From: Kingdonia uniflora
Taxonomy: Eukaryota > Streptophyta > Magnoliopsida > Ranunculales > Circaeasteraceae
Assembly: GCA_014058105.1 (NCBI GenBank)
Contig: JACGCM010002537.1
Location: 1,116,001-1,180,000, forward strand
Direction: 5' to 3'
Length of the DNA: 64,000 nucleotides
Part shown: in pieces, positions 9,776 to 21,281 of the stretch
Numbering within the stretch: position 1 is the first letter of the stretch
Layout: every line of letters starts with the position of its first letter
The notes under the pieces: model-generated
The model's database searches: none
What the model saw: the letters and a program-made list of their open reading frames with translations, nothing else
Told to the model about the DNA's origin: nothing
Position numbers and translations under genes: made by a program

Positions 9776-12700
9776 CTATAAGTTTAAAATATCAGTAACG
9801 AGCAAATAATTGCTTTCGCTGACAGAAACAGATTCTAGTCTTGAGAAAGCTAATGAACACTTGTGTGTGCGTGGCATATATACAACTAATGAAATTCAAA
9901 GTGCTATGTCATCCTTTCCTAAGAAAGCTAACTGTAAAGAGAAGTAAAATTTCTACAAATAAAACCCCAGTATTAAACTGTTAATACAACAGTAAGGTCA
10001 GAAGGCGCACCTGGCCACCTGTAGTTAACCAACGTGTCCCATGCAACCCCACCTGCAGAGCATCAAAAGAATAATGAGTTAGTAATCATGACTGCCTGAA
10101 CTATATAGACTCTTTTATAGTAGATGAGTAGGTGTTTTGATAGCTAGAGCAACCATTAACATCTACATAGAAAATTGATATTGTTTCAAGGGCATTTTCT
10201 TAGCCTTTTCATGTGAGCTTGTAGGATGATTGCAATATTCCTAATATGAAAACTATTGTGTAGTACTTTTTCTATATATTCAGTTGTCGTTAAAATCAAT
10301 GGTTATTGGAACTGTGTATCCCAATATGATCATATTATGTATGTTTCCTGGTGACAAACCTCTGAATGGAAACTAAACTTTATCTTAGTGGCAAACTATT
10401 ATTAGAATAAAACTGAGTGAATTTGTTGTCACGAAATTTGCAACTTTTCCATAACTATACTTTTAAAGGATCGTGTGATATATAGTCGGAGCAGAAAATG
10501 AAGAAAAGTAGGGTACCTCAGAAGATAGCATGGATGCAAGCATACAAGTATGAGGTTCATAGTAAGAAAATAATCATAAGCACTATTTCCATAATGTATC
10601 TTCATGAGAGGTTAAAAAAAGGTATCTAGCACGTAAAACTGATCATAATTATTCACGGCAAAAAACTACACTGTCAAAGTTGGAATGACTCATATCAGCT
10701 GCACATGCAACCACTACCTTGAGTGTCTATCTATTAAAAAATGGGGCAAGTGAATAATAGATAATACTATAAAAGGATGTTTACCCTTGTCAGCCCATCT
10801 ATTAGCATTTGAAAAAATAGTGAGAAGTATGACAAAAGCTTTCCATATGAGCCACAAGAACCAGTAAGCAGTTTTGTGAAAACCCATTATCCACTTTGCC
10901 TGCAAATTAAGTAGACAAATAAACAACTCATGAATCCAACCAAATTGAAAACATCCTGCAGCATAATTGATCTTAGGAATGCATGTATACTATGATATTG
11001 GCATAAGCAAAAAATAATTATAGTGGTCAAATAGAGCGGACAATTAATAATAGCAATTAATAGTATTAGTTTTATCCGATAGATCCTTATATATAATGAA
11101 TTGGGCGGTCTACATTTTAACCATTTCACATCACTGGGCTAGCTAATATATCAATATCCTAAACATATTGAGTATATATAAAAACATGGGTCATCGAAAA
11201 CATGGGTAAACTTATGACAGTTACGGCAAAGTTAACGACATTAACCTTTTTAGACTCCCCACTATTGGTCCCCCAACCTCTACAATATCCCCATTTCATC
11301 TTAGCTTGACCTTCATCAATATTCCAAATGTTCTTAACTCATCCATACTCAATGACCCGAAATGCGTCAGAAACACATTTGCATTTTCTTGAATCTAATT
11401 TTTTAAAATAGAGAGGGAAAAAATTTCATTGTACTTTTATGTGTTAAGAATGAAAAGGTTACTAGCTAATTCAACTAGACTAGTTATTGTTACCTTTGTT
11501 TTGTGATTTTAATCTTAGTAAAAGCTTGAAGTTTTATACTAGAGACAAACAAGTCTTGGGCTACAAGTAAGAACGTGTAAGGAGTATTTGCAACCATTTT
11601 TAGGGATGAGGAAAATAAATAAATAAAAAGCCCAAATTTAAAGTGTAAACTATACCTAAATCTCAAATTATACAATACTAGTTAATCGGATTTGATTACT
11701 ATATATATCAAACCCATTAAACAAAAAAAAGCAGTTCTACCTAAAGATGATGCCCAATTTTTGAGATATTCGGAGAACCCCAATTGCTAACCCAAATCGC
11801 AAGCCCAATCAGCCAAAATTAAAACAAAATGGTATAAGGATATACATGATTGGTAAAAAAAAAACCCTGAGAAGATTTAGAATTCTCTTCAAGGCATACT
11901 AAAGTGTAAATGGAGCAATTTGGAAAGCCATGGTACGTACCTAGACTGATGCTTCATTAGGTTATGGGTAGGGATTGAATCTTGTAATAACTAGTTAATG
12001 GCAAACTAAACACAGATCTACAAAAACAAATGAGATTCAATCTTAAGAGTGAGAGCCGATCATGAGCCATCGAAATATCCCCAACAACAATTAGCAGAGA
12101 AATACAGGTGGTGAGTGGTTGAAGTTAGCGAAAGGGTTAAAGTCGTGGAAGGAGTGGTAACTGGAAACCCGAAAAGTATAGTAGCGTAAGCCTTTTGACC
12201 ATTTTTTTTATAAGGGAAATCAGTTATAGCATACACCAAACGTCCGTAAAAAGTTCTGAGTAAAAGCTAACCATGATAGATTCCTTATCTAATGGGAATT
12301 AGACTTTTAATAGCGTTTGTTTGGGAGATGCCATAAAACAACCTGATTAAGATCTATATTGAATGGGTATTGAACATGTTTGTTTTTAGTAACTTACTGA
12401 AGTATATCCATTTTGACAACCAGTATAAAGATAAGCAAAAACTGAGAAGAATGGGGAAGATTCAGGATGGCTTCTTACTCCACTAGAAAACATTGATTTG
12501 GCCAAACATACTAATGTCCGATCGTTAGTGACCTAATAAGAGATCTACAAATATGACGAAAAAAGCTCCTAGCTAGACAAGAAAAGAGGGTAGTAGCCAC
12601 GGAAAAGGGAAAATTAAGAGTATTCATTCGAGATAATCATCTATAACAATAATAAAAAAAGCCCAACCTTACGTCCATTTCACCGACGCTTACAACGAGG
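9776..12700. other. Unresolved stretch with possible exon-like pieces on the minus strand
   Basis: No gene could be named. Two short minus-strand segments have exon-like borders: 10020-10065 (between tctgcag and gtgcgcc) and about 10785-10902 (between tttgcag-like and gtaaac, encoding a hydrophobic stretch AYWFLWLIWKAFVILL). They lie upstream of the kinesin exons and could be further captured pieces. I cannot assign either to a family. The rest is AT-rich, with no clear repeat structure. Confidence 0.35.
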
Positions 12701-12710
12701 CACACTTTCG

Positions 12711-12935
12711 ATGGCCTCAATCATTTCAATGGTACTTCTGCAAGGAAGAATTAATCTAGGCCAATTTAAATTGAAGGTACTTCCTGCTCTTGGAAGACTA
12801 GAATTGCTGGAAGAGCAGTATATAGATGGAATTGATTCAGTGAAGCGCATAGGCCCCGAAATTTCAGATGACGATGTTATGGATACAAGTGGATCGAGCA
12901 GTGAATCAGTACCAATAATTCTATTTACGAGGTGA
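12711..12935 (+). CDS. Unrecognised 74-residue open frame with a donor site near its end
   Basis: An ATG-initiated frame, MASIISMVLLQGRINLGQ onward, has an acidic, Ser-rich tail (EISDDDVMDTSGSSSES). A gaggtgagc donor lies at its end, so it may be a first exon whose partner was not found. No domain was recognised. Codon usage gives no strong signal, and the frame may be spurious. Confidence 0.25.
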   Translation: MASIISMVLLQGRINLGQFKLKVLPALGRLELLEEQYIDGIDSVKRIGPEISDDDVMDTSGSSSESVPIILFTR

Positions 12936-13700
12936 GCTTATAATCTGCGTTTTAACATTAAATCATTACTTAATTTCTTGTCCACCTCATTTTTTGTTCT
13001 ATCTTGAGGGCTTTGATCTTTATGAAACTTTAATAATATTCTAGTTTATTAGTATAGTATAATTGAATTATCACCTTGATGATTTAATGAATGGGTTCTG
13101 GTGGCTATTTAGCTTAAGATCTGAGCATGACACTTCCGTGGGCGTAAATGAGCTAGATATGATAGAAACAATATAGTTTGGAAGGTGAAGTTTTTTGTAA
13201 CTTCTTTCTTTCTTTCTTTTTCATTTCGATTAACTTTATACGAGTTCAGCTAAAGCAAAATGAAATATAAGCTGTCTAAACTGATTTACCAACACAATCT
13301 CTATTGGAAGTCTTCTTATACGTGTTTATACTAGTTGTTATGATTTGTTTGGTTGTAGAATTATGGATATGCAATATATATAACACAGTAGCAGACTGAA
13401 GCTCTGCATATCTTGATTTTATAATGGCATTGGGGGGAAACTGTAAATTGGCAGCACGAGATTATTACTCGCAACAGTTTCACATAATTACAGGGGAACT
13501 GAATACACGCCGCAATTTTGTTGATAGTGCTACCGAAAATATATGCAGTCCTGACCCCAAAAAAATTGTGTTGTCTATTTTACGCCGAATAATCAAAGTA
13601 CTAAAAATGGTTCATGCTCCGTATATTTTACACAAAAAATACAATATTTTTCTAATTGAAAATCCAAAACATTGATTATCCAAATTAACATTTCAAATTT
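12936..13700. other. Non-coding stretch upstream of the HMG-box copy
   Basis: No gene was recognised. The frame at 13424-13675 (plus) ends in an AT-rich low-complexity tail and resembles nothing known. Confidence 0.4.
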
Positions 13701-13718
13701 CAAATTTGAAAAATATAG

Positions 13719-13746
13719 CCGTTACGGTTCCCTCCCTCTTATAAAT
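13719..13746 (+). promoter_or_regulatory. Promoter of the HMG-box copy: MSA-like core and TATA box
   Basis: A CCGTT (reverse AACGG, the core of the mitosis-specific activator bound by R1R2R3-Myb proteins) at 13719 is followed by a TATA-like tataaat at 13740. The ATG follows about 50 bases further on. 3xHMG-box genes are known to be expressed at mitosis, so an MSA core at this place makes sense. The element call rests on five bases and is an inference. Confidence 0.45.
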
Positions 13747-13796
13747 TATCACCCACAGTTGTAATCCCAATTCTCTCTTTGAAGATCTGATTAGAT

Positions 13797-15674
13797 ATGG
13801 CTGAAACCATTGCTAATAACATCCCCATCGACATGAACACAAAGCTTGTAAGAAAAGAGAGGACGAAGAAAAGAAAGGCATTAAAACCCAAAACCCCATC
13901 TGGCAATGAAGCCAACATCTTGGCTGGAAACATCTCTCAAACTCCATTACCAGATCTCTCTGGAATCGGGAAGGAGAACAATGAAACCCTTATCTCAGCT
14001 AAGAAAACAACAAAGCGCAATTCAAAATCGAAGGAGTTAGAGAAATCTTTCTAGAAAGAGTTGCAAGGAAAGTTTGAGGAGTTGCGCGTAGAGAAGGAGA
14101 AGCAGATGAGCTTGTAAATGAGCTTGTGAAGGTGCGCAATGAAATGTTGAAACAGAAGGAGGAAGAAATTGAATCCCATGGAAAGGAACAGGAGAAACTT
14201 CATTTGGAGCTGAAGAAATTGCAGAAATTGAAGGAGTTTAAACCTACCATGGTAATTTTATTCTCTGAATTGCTTTATAATTGTAGGGTACAATTTATGG
14301 GCAAAAATTCGAAAAACAATACCCTTTCGACTGTTATTTCCGTCCAAATTAACAGTTTTTACATAACATTGGAGATGCCATTAAAGAACCAACTACAACT
14401 ACCATGAGGTTGATATCTAATTTATGTATAATTAGTAGGATAAAGTAAAAGGCAAAGTTATCAAATTCCACCTATTTCAGCTAACTAGCGCAAATTGGTT
14501 ATTTTTACCGAACATTAGAGATGCCATTGCTTTGATCCCTAAATATGTCTAAATTAATATTGTTGGTTGAAAACTCTGACATCTAAATAAGTAGTGTACA
14601 ATTTAGGGGGAAATTTTTAGGGCCAAAAATTCAAAATTTTCCCCCCTTTGAAAGTGACCTGACTATTATTTCAGCTAACTAGTCCATAACAACTTGTGCC
14701 TAACATTGGAGATGCCATTAGAGTATCAACAATATCTACCATGACTTTGCTATCTAAAAATTATGTCGGAATCAAGTTCGTAGGGTGAAGCTCCGAAATC
14801 TAATCAGTAGACTATTTGAAGCCTGATTGTGGGTGGAATTGTTTTTACTAGGTCGTCTAAATTGCCACTCTTATCATAGTTATAGCGGCTTGGTGCTCCT
14901 CTTTTCAATATTTGGTTTTGGACATGGTTAGTTTATTCCTTGTTGTGTTCTGTAGGACCTTCCTCTTATCCAATCTCTGGGAGAGAAGGATCAACAAAAG
15001 AAAATGAAGAACAAAAAAGGGTGCCCAGAAACGAAGAGGCCATCTCCACCTTAAATATTGTTTTGTAAAGATCAATGGAATGAGGTAACCAATGAATACA
15101 AGTCCCATTTGGTTTTACTTTTCCTTAAAGGCCTAAATTATCAAATTGTGGGTTCTTTATGTAGGTTAAGAAAGAGAATTTGGATGCAGAGTTCATAGAA
15201 GTTACAAACATAGTGGGAGAAAAATGGAGAAATCTAAGTACCAAGGAGAAGAAACCCTATGAGGAAAAATACCAAGCTGAAAGAGAAGCGTATCTTCAAA
15301 TTGTCGCGAAGTAGAAGCGAGAAAGTGAAGCAATGAAGGTCCTTGAAGAAGAGCAGAAGCAGAAAACTGCGATGGAGTTGCTTGAACAATATCTCCAGTT
15401 TAAACTGGAAGCCGATCAACAGACAAAGAAGAAGAAGAAGAAGACGAAGTAAGTTTCACTATTAAACCACAACTTTCCTCTTTATCTTCTATCTGGTGGA
15501 CAATTATGAGTAAATTACTGTTTGCTGTTTCACAGGAAACAAAAGGATCCTTTGAAGCCAAAACGACCAATATCAGCTTTCTTCCTCTTTCCGAAGGATC
15601 TAAGGGAAACTTTGTCTGCAGAGAACAAGAATATGTTGGAGGTTAAAGATCCCATTGGAGGCAAAGCATTATAA
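13797..15674 (+). pseudogene. 3xHMG-box protein gene copy (HMGB6/HMGB13-like), truncated pseudogene
   Basis: Plant 3xHMG-box proteins bind mitotic chromosomes. Four exons can be followed. Exon 13797-14253 has a basic amino end with RKERTKKRKALKPKTP, then a coiled coil, ending KLQKLKEFKPTM. Exon 14957-15084 has KMKNKKGCPETKRPSPP, ILFCKDQWNE, the start of HMG box 1. Exon 15165-15448 has IVGEKWRNLSTKEKKPYEEK, the rest of box 1 and a linker. Exon 15536-15674 has DPLKPKRPISAFFLFPKD, the start of box 2. Lesions are a stop at 14052, a frameshift and stop near 14115, a stop in exon 2 where the box has a tyrosine, a stop near 15313, and loss of everything after the first helix of box 2, including box 3. 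Because introns are retained, it is a duplicated gene and not a retrocopy. Confidence 0.88.
14280..14735. repeat. Related MITE-like copies inside the first intron of the HMG copy
   Basis: The motif gtacaattta with a following GGG and A-rich run occurs at about 14287 and 14595. A second motif, acattggagatgccatta, occurs at about 14367 and 14703, with a variant at 14508. The order is the same in each copy, which points to two or three related short elements inserted side by side. Confidence 0.6.
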
Positions 15675-17048
15675 ATATATATTTTTTCCCCCAAAAGACC
15701 AATTGAATTAGTTGTCATAAGCGCATCAGGCAGTAGAAGCTCGCTACTCTCTAGTCACAACTGTTAGTCAGAGTGGGTTGTGACTGGGCTTGATTCTAGT
15801 GCAAGTGGGCAATTGTCTTGAGCTGAGGTGCTTGCTTGTATATCGTTCTTCAGATACCGGTGGGCATACAATGTAGGCAGGTGTATCAGGTCGACCTAAT
15901 GCTGGAGTTACTCCAATCGGTCCAATAGAGCAGGTCAAGCTCATTAGGCAGGTTTTTGTCCGGGTAAAGTTGGCGCTTGCCATAACCTTTGTACATATAT
16001 AGGATCAAAAACTGCAATCTATGTAAACACATGCAGTCTTGATGAGGGAAAATGGCTCACTCTTCAGGCATGAGGTGTGGAATGATACATGTCTATCGTT
16101 TTAGGAATGATATCTACGTGTTTAACTTAAGTACATATAGTTATTTACATACCCTGAACTCCTGAAGAACACATTATTGAGAAGTATTACCATAGAAAAA
16201 TCATGTCATTGAGTTAATATTCTCAATAAAATCTAATTTCTTCACTTATCTTTACTGCTATATGCTGCATCACTTCTCCCAGTTTCCTAACAAGTCGATT
16301 AGTATAATATATGAAGGTGGGTTATTCTATAGCAACAACTAAGATATTTGAGGAAATTGAAGGAACTGAAATATATATGTGTTCCAGACGGGCTTAATGG
16401 AAAGATATTCTCTGATGCTAACTGAAACATATTCTTGTAATGGAGGATTGTATTGTTGTAACCAAAACCCAAAATTTATTGTTTTAGATTTTAGCCGAGA
16501 ATAAGGAATTTCTAAACCACAATAATAACATAGAGGCGTTCGATTAAGTTCCTTACAAATGGGAAGGGTGGAAAAAATAGGGAATTTTTTTAAAATTTCT
16601 GAACCACTAAATGAGAATGCACTCACTCTTTAAGTTCCATCAGACCTAATATTGTAACATGAGTAAATATTAGCTTTATCAATGGCTCTTCAATACCTTC
16701 CCCCTCTTCTCTTTGTCTTAGCCATTCTTATTTGGTAGACTTTTAATCTGGGCATCATGGATAATTTCAGCCGCACTACTTGTCTGTTTTTGTAGGCAAC
16801 TGGCAACATCAACATGCCTGTTATAGCTCCGTTGGTTGCTTCTACTTACTTTTACCAGGAACTTTATCCTAATAGACATGGTTAACATTCGAAATCGAGG
16901 AGACATTAACAGTAAAAATATCATATGATCTGCATCACTTTGAATGTTCTATTAATCGAATATTATAACTCAACGTAGGAAATTCAGACCTCGGTTGAGC
17001 ACCATCTATAGCGCATTCTTTTTCTTTCTTTTTTCCGAGTGAAAATAA
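15675..17048. other. Non-coding stretch
   Basis: No gene was recognised. Short frames at 15768-15983 and 16339-16626 (minus) look like chance. The area after 15675 lacks the missing half of the HMG gene. Confidence 0.4.
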
Positions 17049-17396
17049 TGTGAATCTACGAACGCGGAAGTTTAATTCGTATTTGATTTACACTAAGTTT
17101 GAACTAGATATCAACTAAAGTTTAATAAGAGAAAAACTCAACTCTTTTCATAAATAAATCAATTATATTAACTACTGAATAACAAATAACCTACACTTTC
17201 GCTTTTATAGAACACAAGAGGCTAATCTAAATAAAATTCTACTTAAATTGAAAAAACTTCATCTTTAACTTTGTGTTGATTAAACAACCAACTACCTAAA
17301 ATCTACTTACCATCTCCTGGAGATGCTTGAATCAAAATAACATAAATAAAGATAATACGTACGGTGAGAACGACTATTTGATGGCGATTCACATCA
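17049..17396 (-). repeat. LTR (3' LTR in element orientation)
   Basis: It aligns along its length with 18874-18940 plus 19806-20101. A purine-rich stretch on the minus strand (GGAGATAGAGGGATT, plus-strand 17397-17411) next to its inner edge can serve as polypurine tract. Confidence 0.7.
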
Positions 17397-18978
17397 AATC
17401 CCTCTATCTCCGGAAGATTTCGACCACAAAATCGTGAATTTTTCGAAACATCACGAAACTCGAAACTTTCTGATATGGCATACCCGTCTTCAAACTTCAA
17501 ATTTTACCTCGAAATATACCTTAAACCGATGTCGTACCCATGTGCGGGGGTACGATGTTATCACCAACATCCCTACGTCCATTGACGTCTAAAATTAAAA
17601 ACTGAAAAATATTGCGGTCTGCTCCTCGAAACCTACTACGAAGCTTTCCCAAAATAGTGAACATACGGAAATAATTCTTCGCCTAGGGCCATCATCTCTC
17701 TCATACAGATCAAATATTGAGATACCTCGGACAACAACATGTGTGAACGGAGCAGTTGGATAAGGTCTATCTGGATCTCGTGTTGCGTACGTGTCTCTTG
17801 AATCCCTTGCTGTATGGCACGGTGATTGAGAGCTACTACTGGAGCTGTTTTATTGATACTAGCTTGAATTGGTTTGATTTTGAACTGTTGGAGCTCCATT
17901 GGTAAAATAACTATTAGAAATGATTTTTTAAGTTGGAGCTGGTTCGGCTTGACTTGAGTAGCTTGTGGTGGCTCGCTCTAACTCAAGCCGGCTCGCTGGC
18001 TCGAAGCATAACCTGATGACATGGCTATGTTAGGCTTGGGTTTGGGCCTGGTTTCGACGGCCTGTAACTGGGCCTGGATTTGGTTTAAAGAAACCACGTG
18101 TGGGTCACCTGTTGCCCCTTTTTCTCTCTCAAACGTGAAGTCTCTCTTCTTCACCGCGAGAACTGTAACTCGATTTTTGGGGTACGTTGAACCGGCTATT
18201 TTCCGATCGAAACATCGATCTTCAGCTCTCCTTGGACTTTAGAAAAGCTTCCCACGAGTCCTCTATCGAGAACCTTTCCAAAATTAGCATCGAAACCTTC
18301 GTTACCGGCGGCGACGAAACCATAATTAGCAGCTGTACTACTGGCCAAAGTTCTTATTGGGGATACCCACTAGACCCCGTAATGAACTCCGGTATCTCCT
18401 CTATCGCGAATCCTCGCAATATCACAAATTGCGGCGGTGTTTTTTATCGTGAATTCGGAAGAAGAAAAAAATTGGACGCTGCCTTCGGGTGCGAACTTAC
18501 TGTCGATGATCGTAGTTCATTGACCGGACCTTCCAATGCGGTCGGCGTCTCTTTGCTCGCCGTATCAAACATCGGGGTTTCCAATCTCACGACGTTATCG
18601 ACAGGAAGACGTACAAATGAAGTTTCCGTTTCACCGATCTTTGCGGCGATGCTCCAATATTTGGAATAGTCATCGTGAATAGGCGGTAAAATCGTCGTTG
18701 ATTGAGAGAGGGGGGATAAAGGCTCCTATACCCAAAGCCTCAACAAGACTATCGAGTCTTTCCATCAATTTCGCTACATCTTGAGCGAGTGTAGGTTCAT
18801 CGCGAGTTTTCCACGAGGCATCTTGTTCTTAAAACTTGCTACATCGGGGATGTGAAAGCGGGATGCCAATTAATGTAAATCTACGAACGCGGAAGTTTAA
18901 TTCGTATTTGATTTACATTAAGTTTGAACTAGATCTCAACTTAAGTTTTTTTTTTTTTTTTTTTGAAAGTCTCTCAAC

Positions 18979-19804
18979 TAAGGCTGAGCAAGAAACCGAT
19001 CCGAACCGAACTATTTTCAACAAAACAGTTCAGGTTTTAGGATTCTGGTTTCGGTTGCCAAAACCCAGGAACCGAGATAACCCAGTTCGGTTTCGGTTCC
19101 ACTAAAACGAAAACCGTAAAAAATCGATCCGACCCGATCATACCCATAAGACATCTTTTAATATATATTTTTTGGAAAAGGAGACATCTTTTAATCAACC
19201 TTCTCCCACATTACCACACATCTCTCTTTCTCTCTCCCACACTCTCATGGGTTCAATCCCATCCTACAAGTTCTTTAAATTCTCAAAAAAATTTAAAAAA
19301 TTTCAATAAATTCTCTCTCATGGGTTTTGATTTGCTTTATCGCTGAACGAGAACACAAAAGGAACGAGATTTACGATTATGGTGAAGAATGTCATTGAGA
19401 ACTAGATCTGAAATTGGGACTTGAAGCTACACAAGGTTGTGAAGATGTAGATAGTAGATCTTAGATTAATTTTATTTTAAAATTTTCTTTGTATTAGTCT
19501 TTATTTGATCTTCATGGGTAAATGCTCTTGTTGGTGTATGGAAGTTTTAGTTTCTTCACATGCTCTTTTGTTGGTGTAAATGCTTCATGGGTAATTGGGA
19601 TCCACTCTTAGACATTAGAATCTTTGTAGCAAAAATGGTGTATGGAATTTCAAGTTTATGCCTTAATTCTTCGGTTTCGGTTCTATTTCGGTTTTTCCTA
19701 TATTTTGTCAGTTCGGTTTCGGATCTGTTTACCATAACGGTTTTAAATTTTGCAAACCGAAAAGTTCGGTTTCGATTTTGGTTTTATACCCAAACCGAGC
19801 CCTA
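18979..19804. mobile_element. Non-autonomous hAT-like element in an LTR
   Basis: This 826-bp insertion splits the right LTR of the surrounding element. It is flanked on both sides by ctctcaac (18971-18978 and 19805-19812), an 8-bp target duplication as made by hAT transposases. Its ends, TAAGGCTGAGC and, read from the right, TAGGGCTCGG, form short imperfect inverted repeats. Just inside each end it is rich in aaccgaa / ttcggtt, as often seen in plant hAT-derived elements. No transposase frame is present. A third copy of the target motif (18934-18940) and a run of 20 or so T lie just left of it. Confidence 0.7.
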
Positions 19805-20101
19805 CTCTCAACTAAAGTTTAATAAAAGGAAAATTCAATTTTTTTTTCATAAACAAATCAACTATACTAACCACTGAATAACAAATAAGATATTTATTTT
19901 ATATAATACAAGGCTAATTCTAATCTAAATAGAATTCTACTTCAAGCGTTAACATCATTTTAACATTTTGTGTCAGTTAAACAAGCAGTCCCTAAAATTT
20001 ATTTAGCATCTCCAGCAATAGAGAGACTTAAATCAAAATAGCATAAATAAAGATAATGCGTCGATGGTGAGAACGACTATTAGATGACGATTCACATCTC
20101 A

Positions 20102-20519
20102 TTGATTCCAAACCACAATTCATTGCAGCTATAGGGTGATAGGTGCAAATGAAACTGTAGATATAGCCCAACCTTTCTCAGCAGCAAAACGATATCCCAA
20201 TTTGGCCTTTGCATTAGCGAAGGAAATCGCATGTAATAAGTGAAGAAAAAAGGATATTGCCGTGCCAACCATCGCATAAAGAAGCCAAAGACAGATAATT
20301 GAAAATATATGCATACAACAAAAACCACTGTATATCTTAACATTGGCACTTGAAATCCTCAAAGTTGAACTATTATATTGCAGCAACATATAATGTTAGA
20401 ACAAAAAAGCACGTAACGTTGATACGTTCATAGCTATGGCTTAATTAGATCTCACTGTACACAGAAACATAAGAAAACAAGGCAGCGTAAATCACCAGGA
20501 AAGGAAGACGACGGACCTA
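20102..20519. other. 3' flank of the zinc-finger gene
   Basis: AT-rich sequence downstream of the ZFP stop codon, probably holding its 3' untranslated region. The overlapping minus-strand frames at 20092-20389 look like chance. Confidence 0.4.
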
Positions 20520-21281
20520 TTACAATTTAAGTGTAAGATCTGGCAGAGACATATCAGGCTCCCGAAGAGGAGCCAACGGGGGTGCAAAACTTAAATGCGA
20601 ATTTCCCCCGAGTTCAAAACCAGGATAACCACCAGTTTGCCGAAAACTTCCAGGCCAGAATATATCTGCCCTGTCATCATCTATGAATATTGGACGTCCA
20701 AGGTACCCATGATCAAACCTTGCACCACCTCGAATCTCAAGGGGCCTATTTGGATGTGTAAACGTGTAGGAGTGAGCTCTTATCCCAAGATTGCGAGACA
20801 TGGACCCATGTAGGGGTAAAGAAGCCAGACTAGCATACCTGTCCGAGAAGGCACCCATTCGCATGGCTCGTTTTGCAAGAGTCCGTTCCCTCTTGTGTGC
20901 ATTTTGATGGCCACCAAGAGCCTGTGAGCTATAGAATTTCCGCTGACAGTAGTTGCAAGAGAATATTCTGGACAGACGTGCTGCAGGTTCACTACTACTC
21001 TCGCTAGTGCTTGATAATGGAACTCCGATATTTAACTTATTTTCGCCAAACTGTCCGTTAGAAGTGTTGCAGCTGAGAGAAAGATCAAGGGAGATTGGCC
21101 CAGGACATAGTTTTGAATCTATAGCATTTGTGAGACAGGAGGAAGTGGTGGTATTGACCTGAGGATCAGAAGAAATTTCTTTTTCTTCTTGGATAGATAT
21201 ATTAGAGGCGACTTGGCTGCTTACATCTGATTCCTCTTCCGAATGGGACTCTGTATCAAAGTCAGCATATGGTTCTTTCAT
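20520..21281 (-). CDS. ZFP4: C2H2 zinc-finger repressor with QALGGH finger and EAR motifs, ZFP4-like
   Basis: A complete, single-exon 253-residue frame. Residues 109-129 form one C2H2 finger (C109, C112, H125, H129) with the plant-specific QALGGH at 120-125, followed by the basic stretch HKRERTLAKRAMRMG that is typical of the ZFP1/3/4/7 group. An LDLSLS segment at 65-70 and the carboxyl end SLPDLTLKL are both EAR repression motifs, which recruit TOPLESS-type corepressors. The amino end is acidic and Ser-rich (about residues 8-25), and the late WPGSFRQ block is also conserved in ZFP4. The protein should act in the nucleus as a transcriptional repressor. Relatives work in epidermal, trichome or hormone responses. 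The start is the first ATG of the frame. Introns in the 5' leader are possible. I am confident of the family and less so of the exact orthologue. Confidence 0.93.
   Translation of the reverse strand: MKEPYADFDTESHSEEESDVSSQVASNISIQEEKEISSDPQVNTTTSSCLTNAIDSKLCPGPISLDLSLSCNTSNGQFGENKLNIGVPLSSTSESSSEPAARLSRIFSCNYCQRKFYSSQALGGHQNAHKRERTLAKRAMRMGAFSDRYASLASLPLHGSMSRNLGIRAHSYTFTHPNRPLEIRGGARFDHGYLGRPIFIDDDRADIFWPGSFRQTGGYPGFELGGNSHLSFAPPLAPLREPDMSLPDLTLKL

Larger units (their letters stand above)
17049..20101 (-). mobile_element. Small LTR retrotransposon (family of the 32.7-34.5 kb element), interrupted by a hAT-like insertion
   Basis: Two direct repeats begin tgt(g/a)aatctacgaacgcgg and end near gattcacatc: 17049-17396 and 18874-20101, the second split by an 826-bp insertion. 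They bound about 1.5 kb of interior. In minus orientation, a degenerate primer-binding site (tggcatcccgc) sits beside the right LTR at about 18858-18868, and a gag-like start MPRGK followed by DVAKLMERLDSLVEALG lies at about 18720-18812. This matches the amino end of the related element at 34.1 kb. Frameshifts break it. No target duplication could be found, so the ends are approximate. The LTRs differ more than those of its relative, which suggests an older insertion. Confidence 0.7.

Noticed and set aside
18187..18669. 160-residue plus-strand frame
   Set aside because: It is antisense to the interior of the LTR element and does not match the corresponding antisense frame of the sister element at 33.4-34.0 kb.
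19249..19262. tRNA T-loop-like gggttcaatccc
   Set aside because: No acceptor or anticodon arms can be folded around it. It is inside the hAT-like element.
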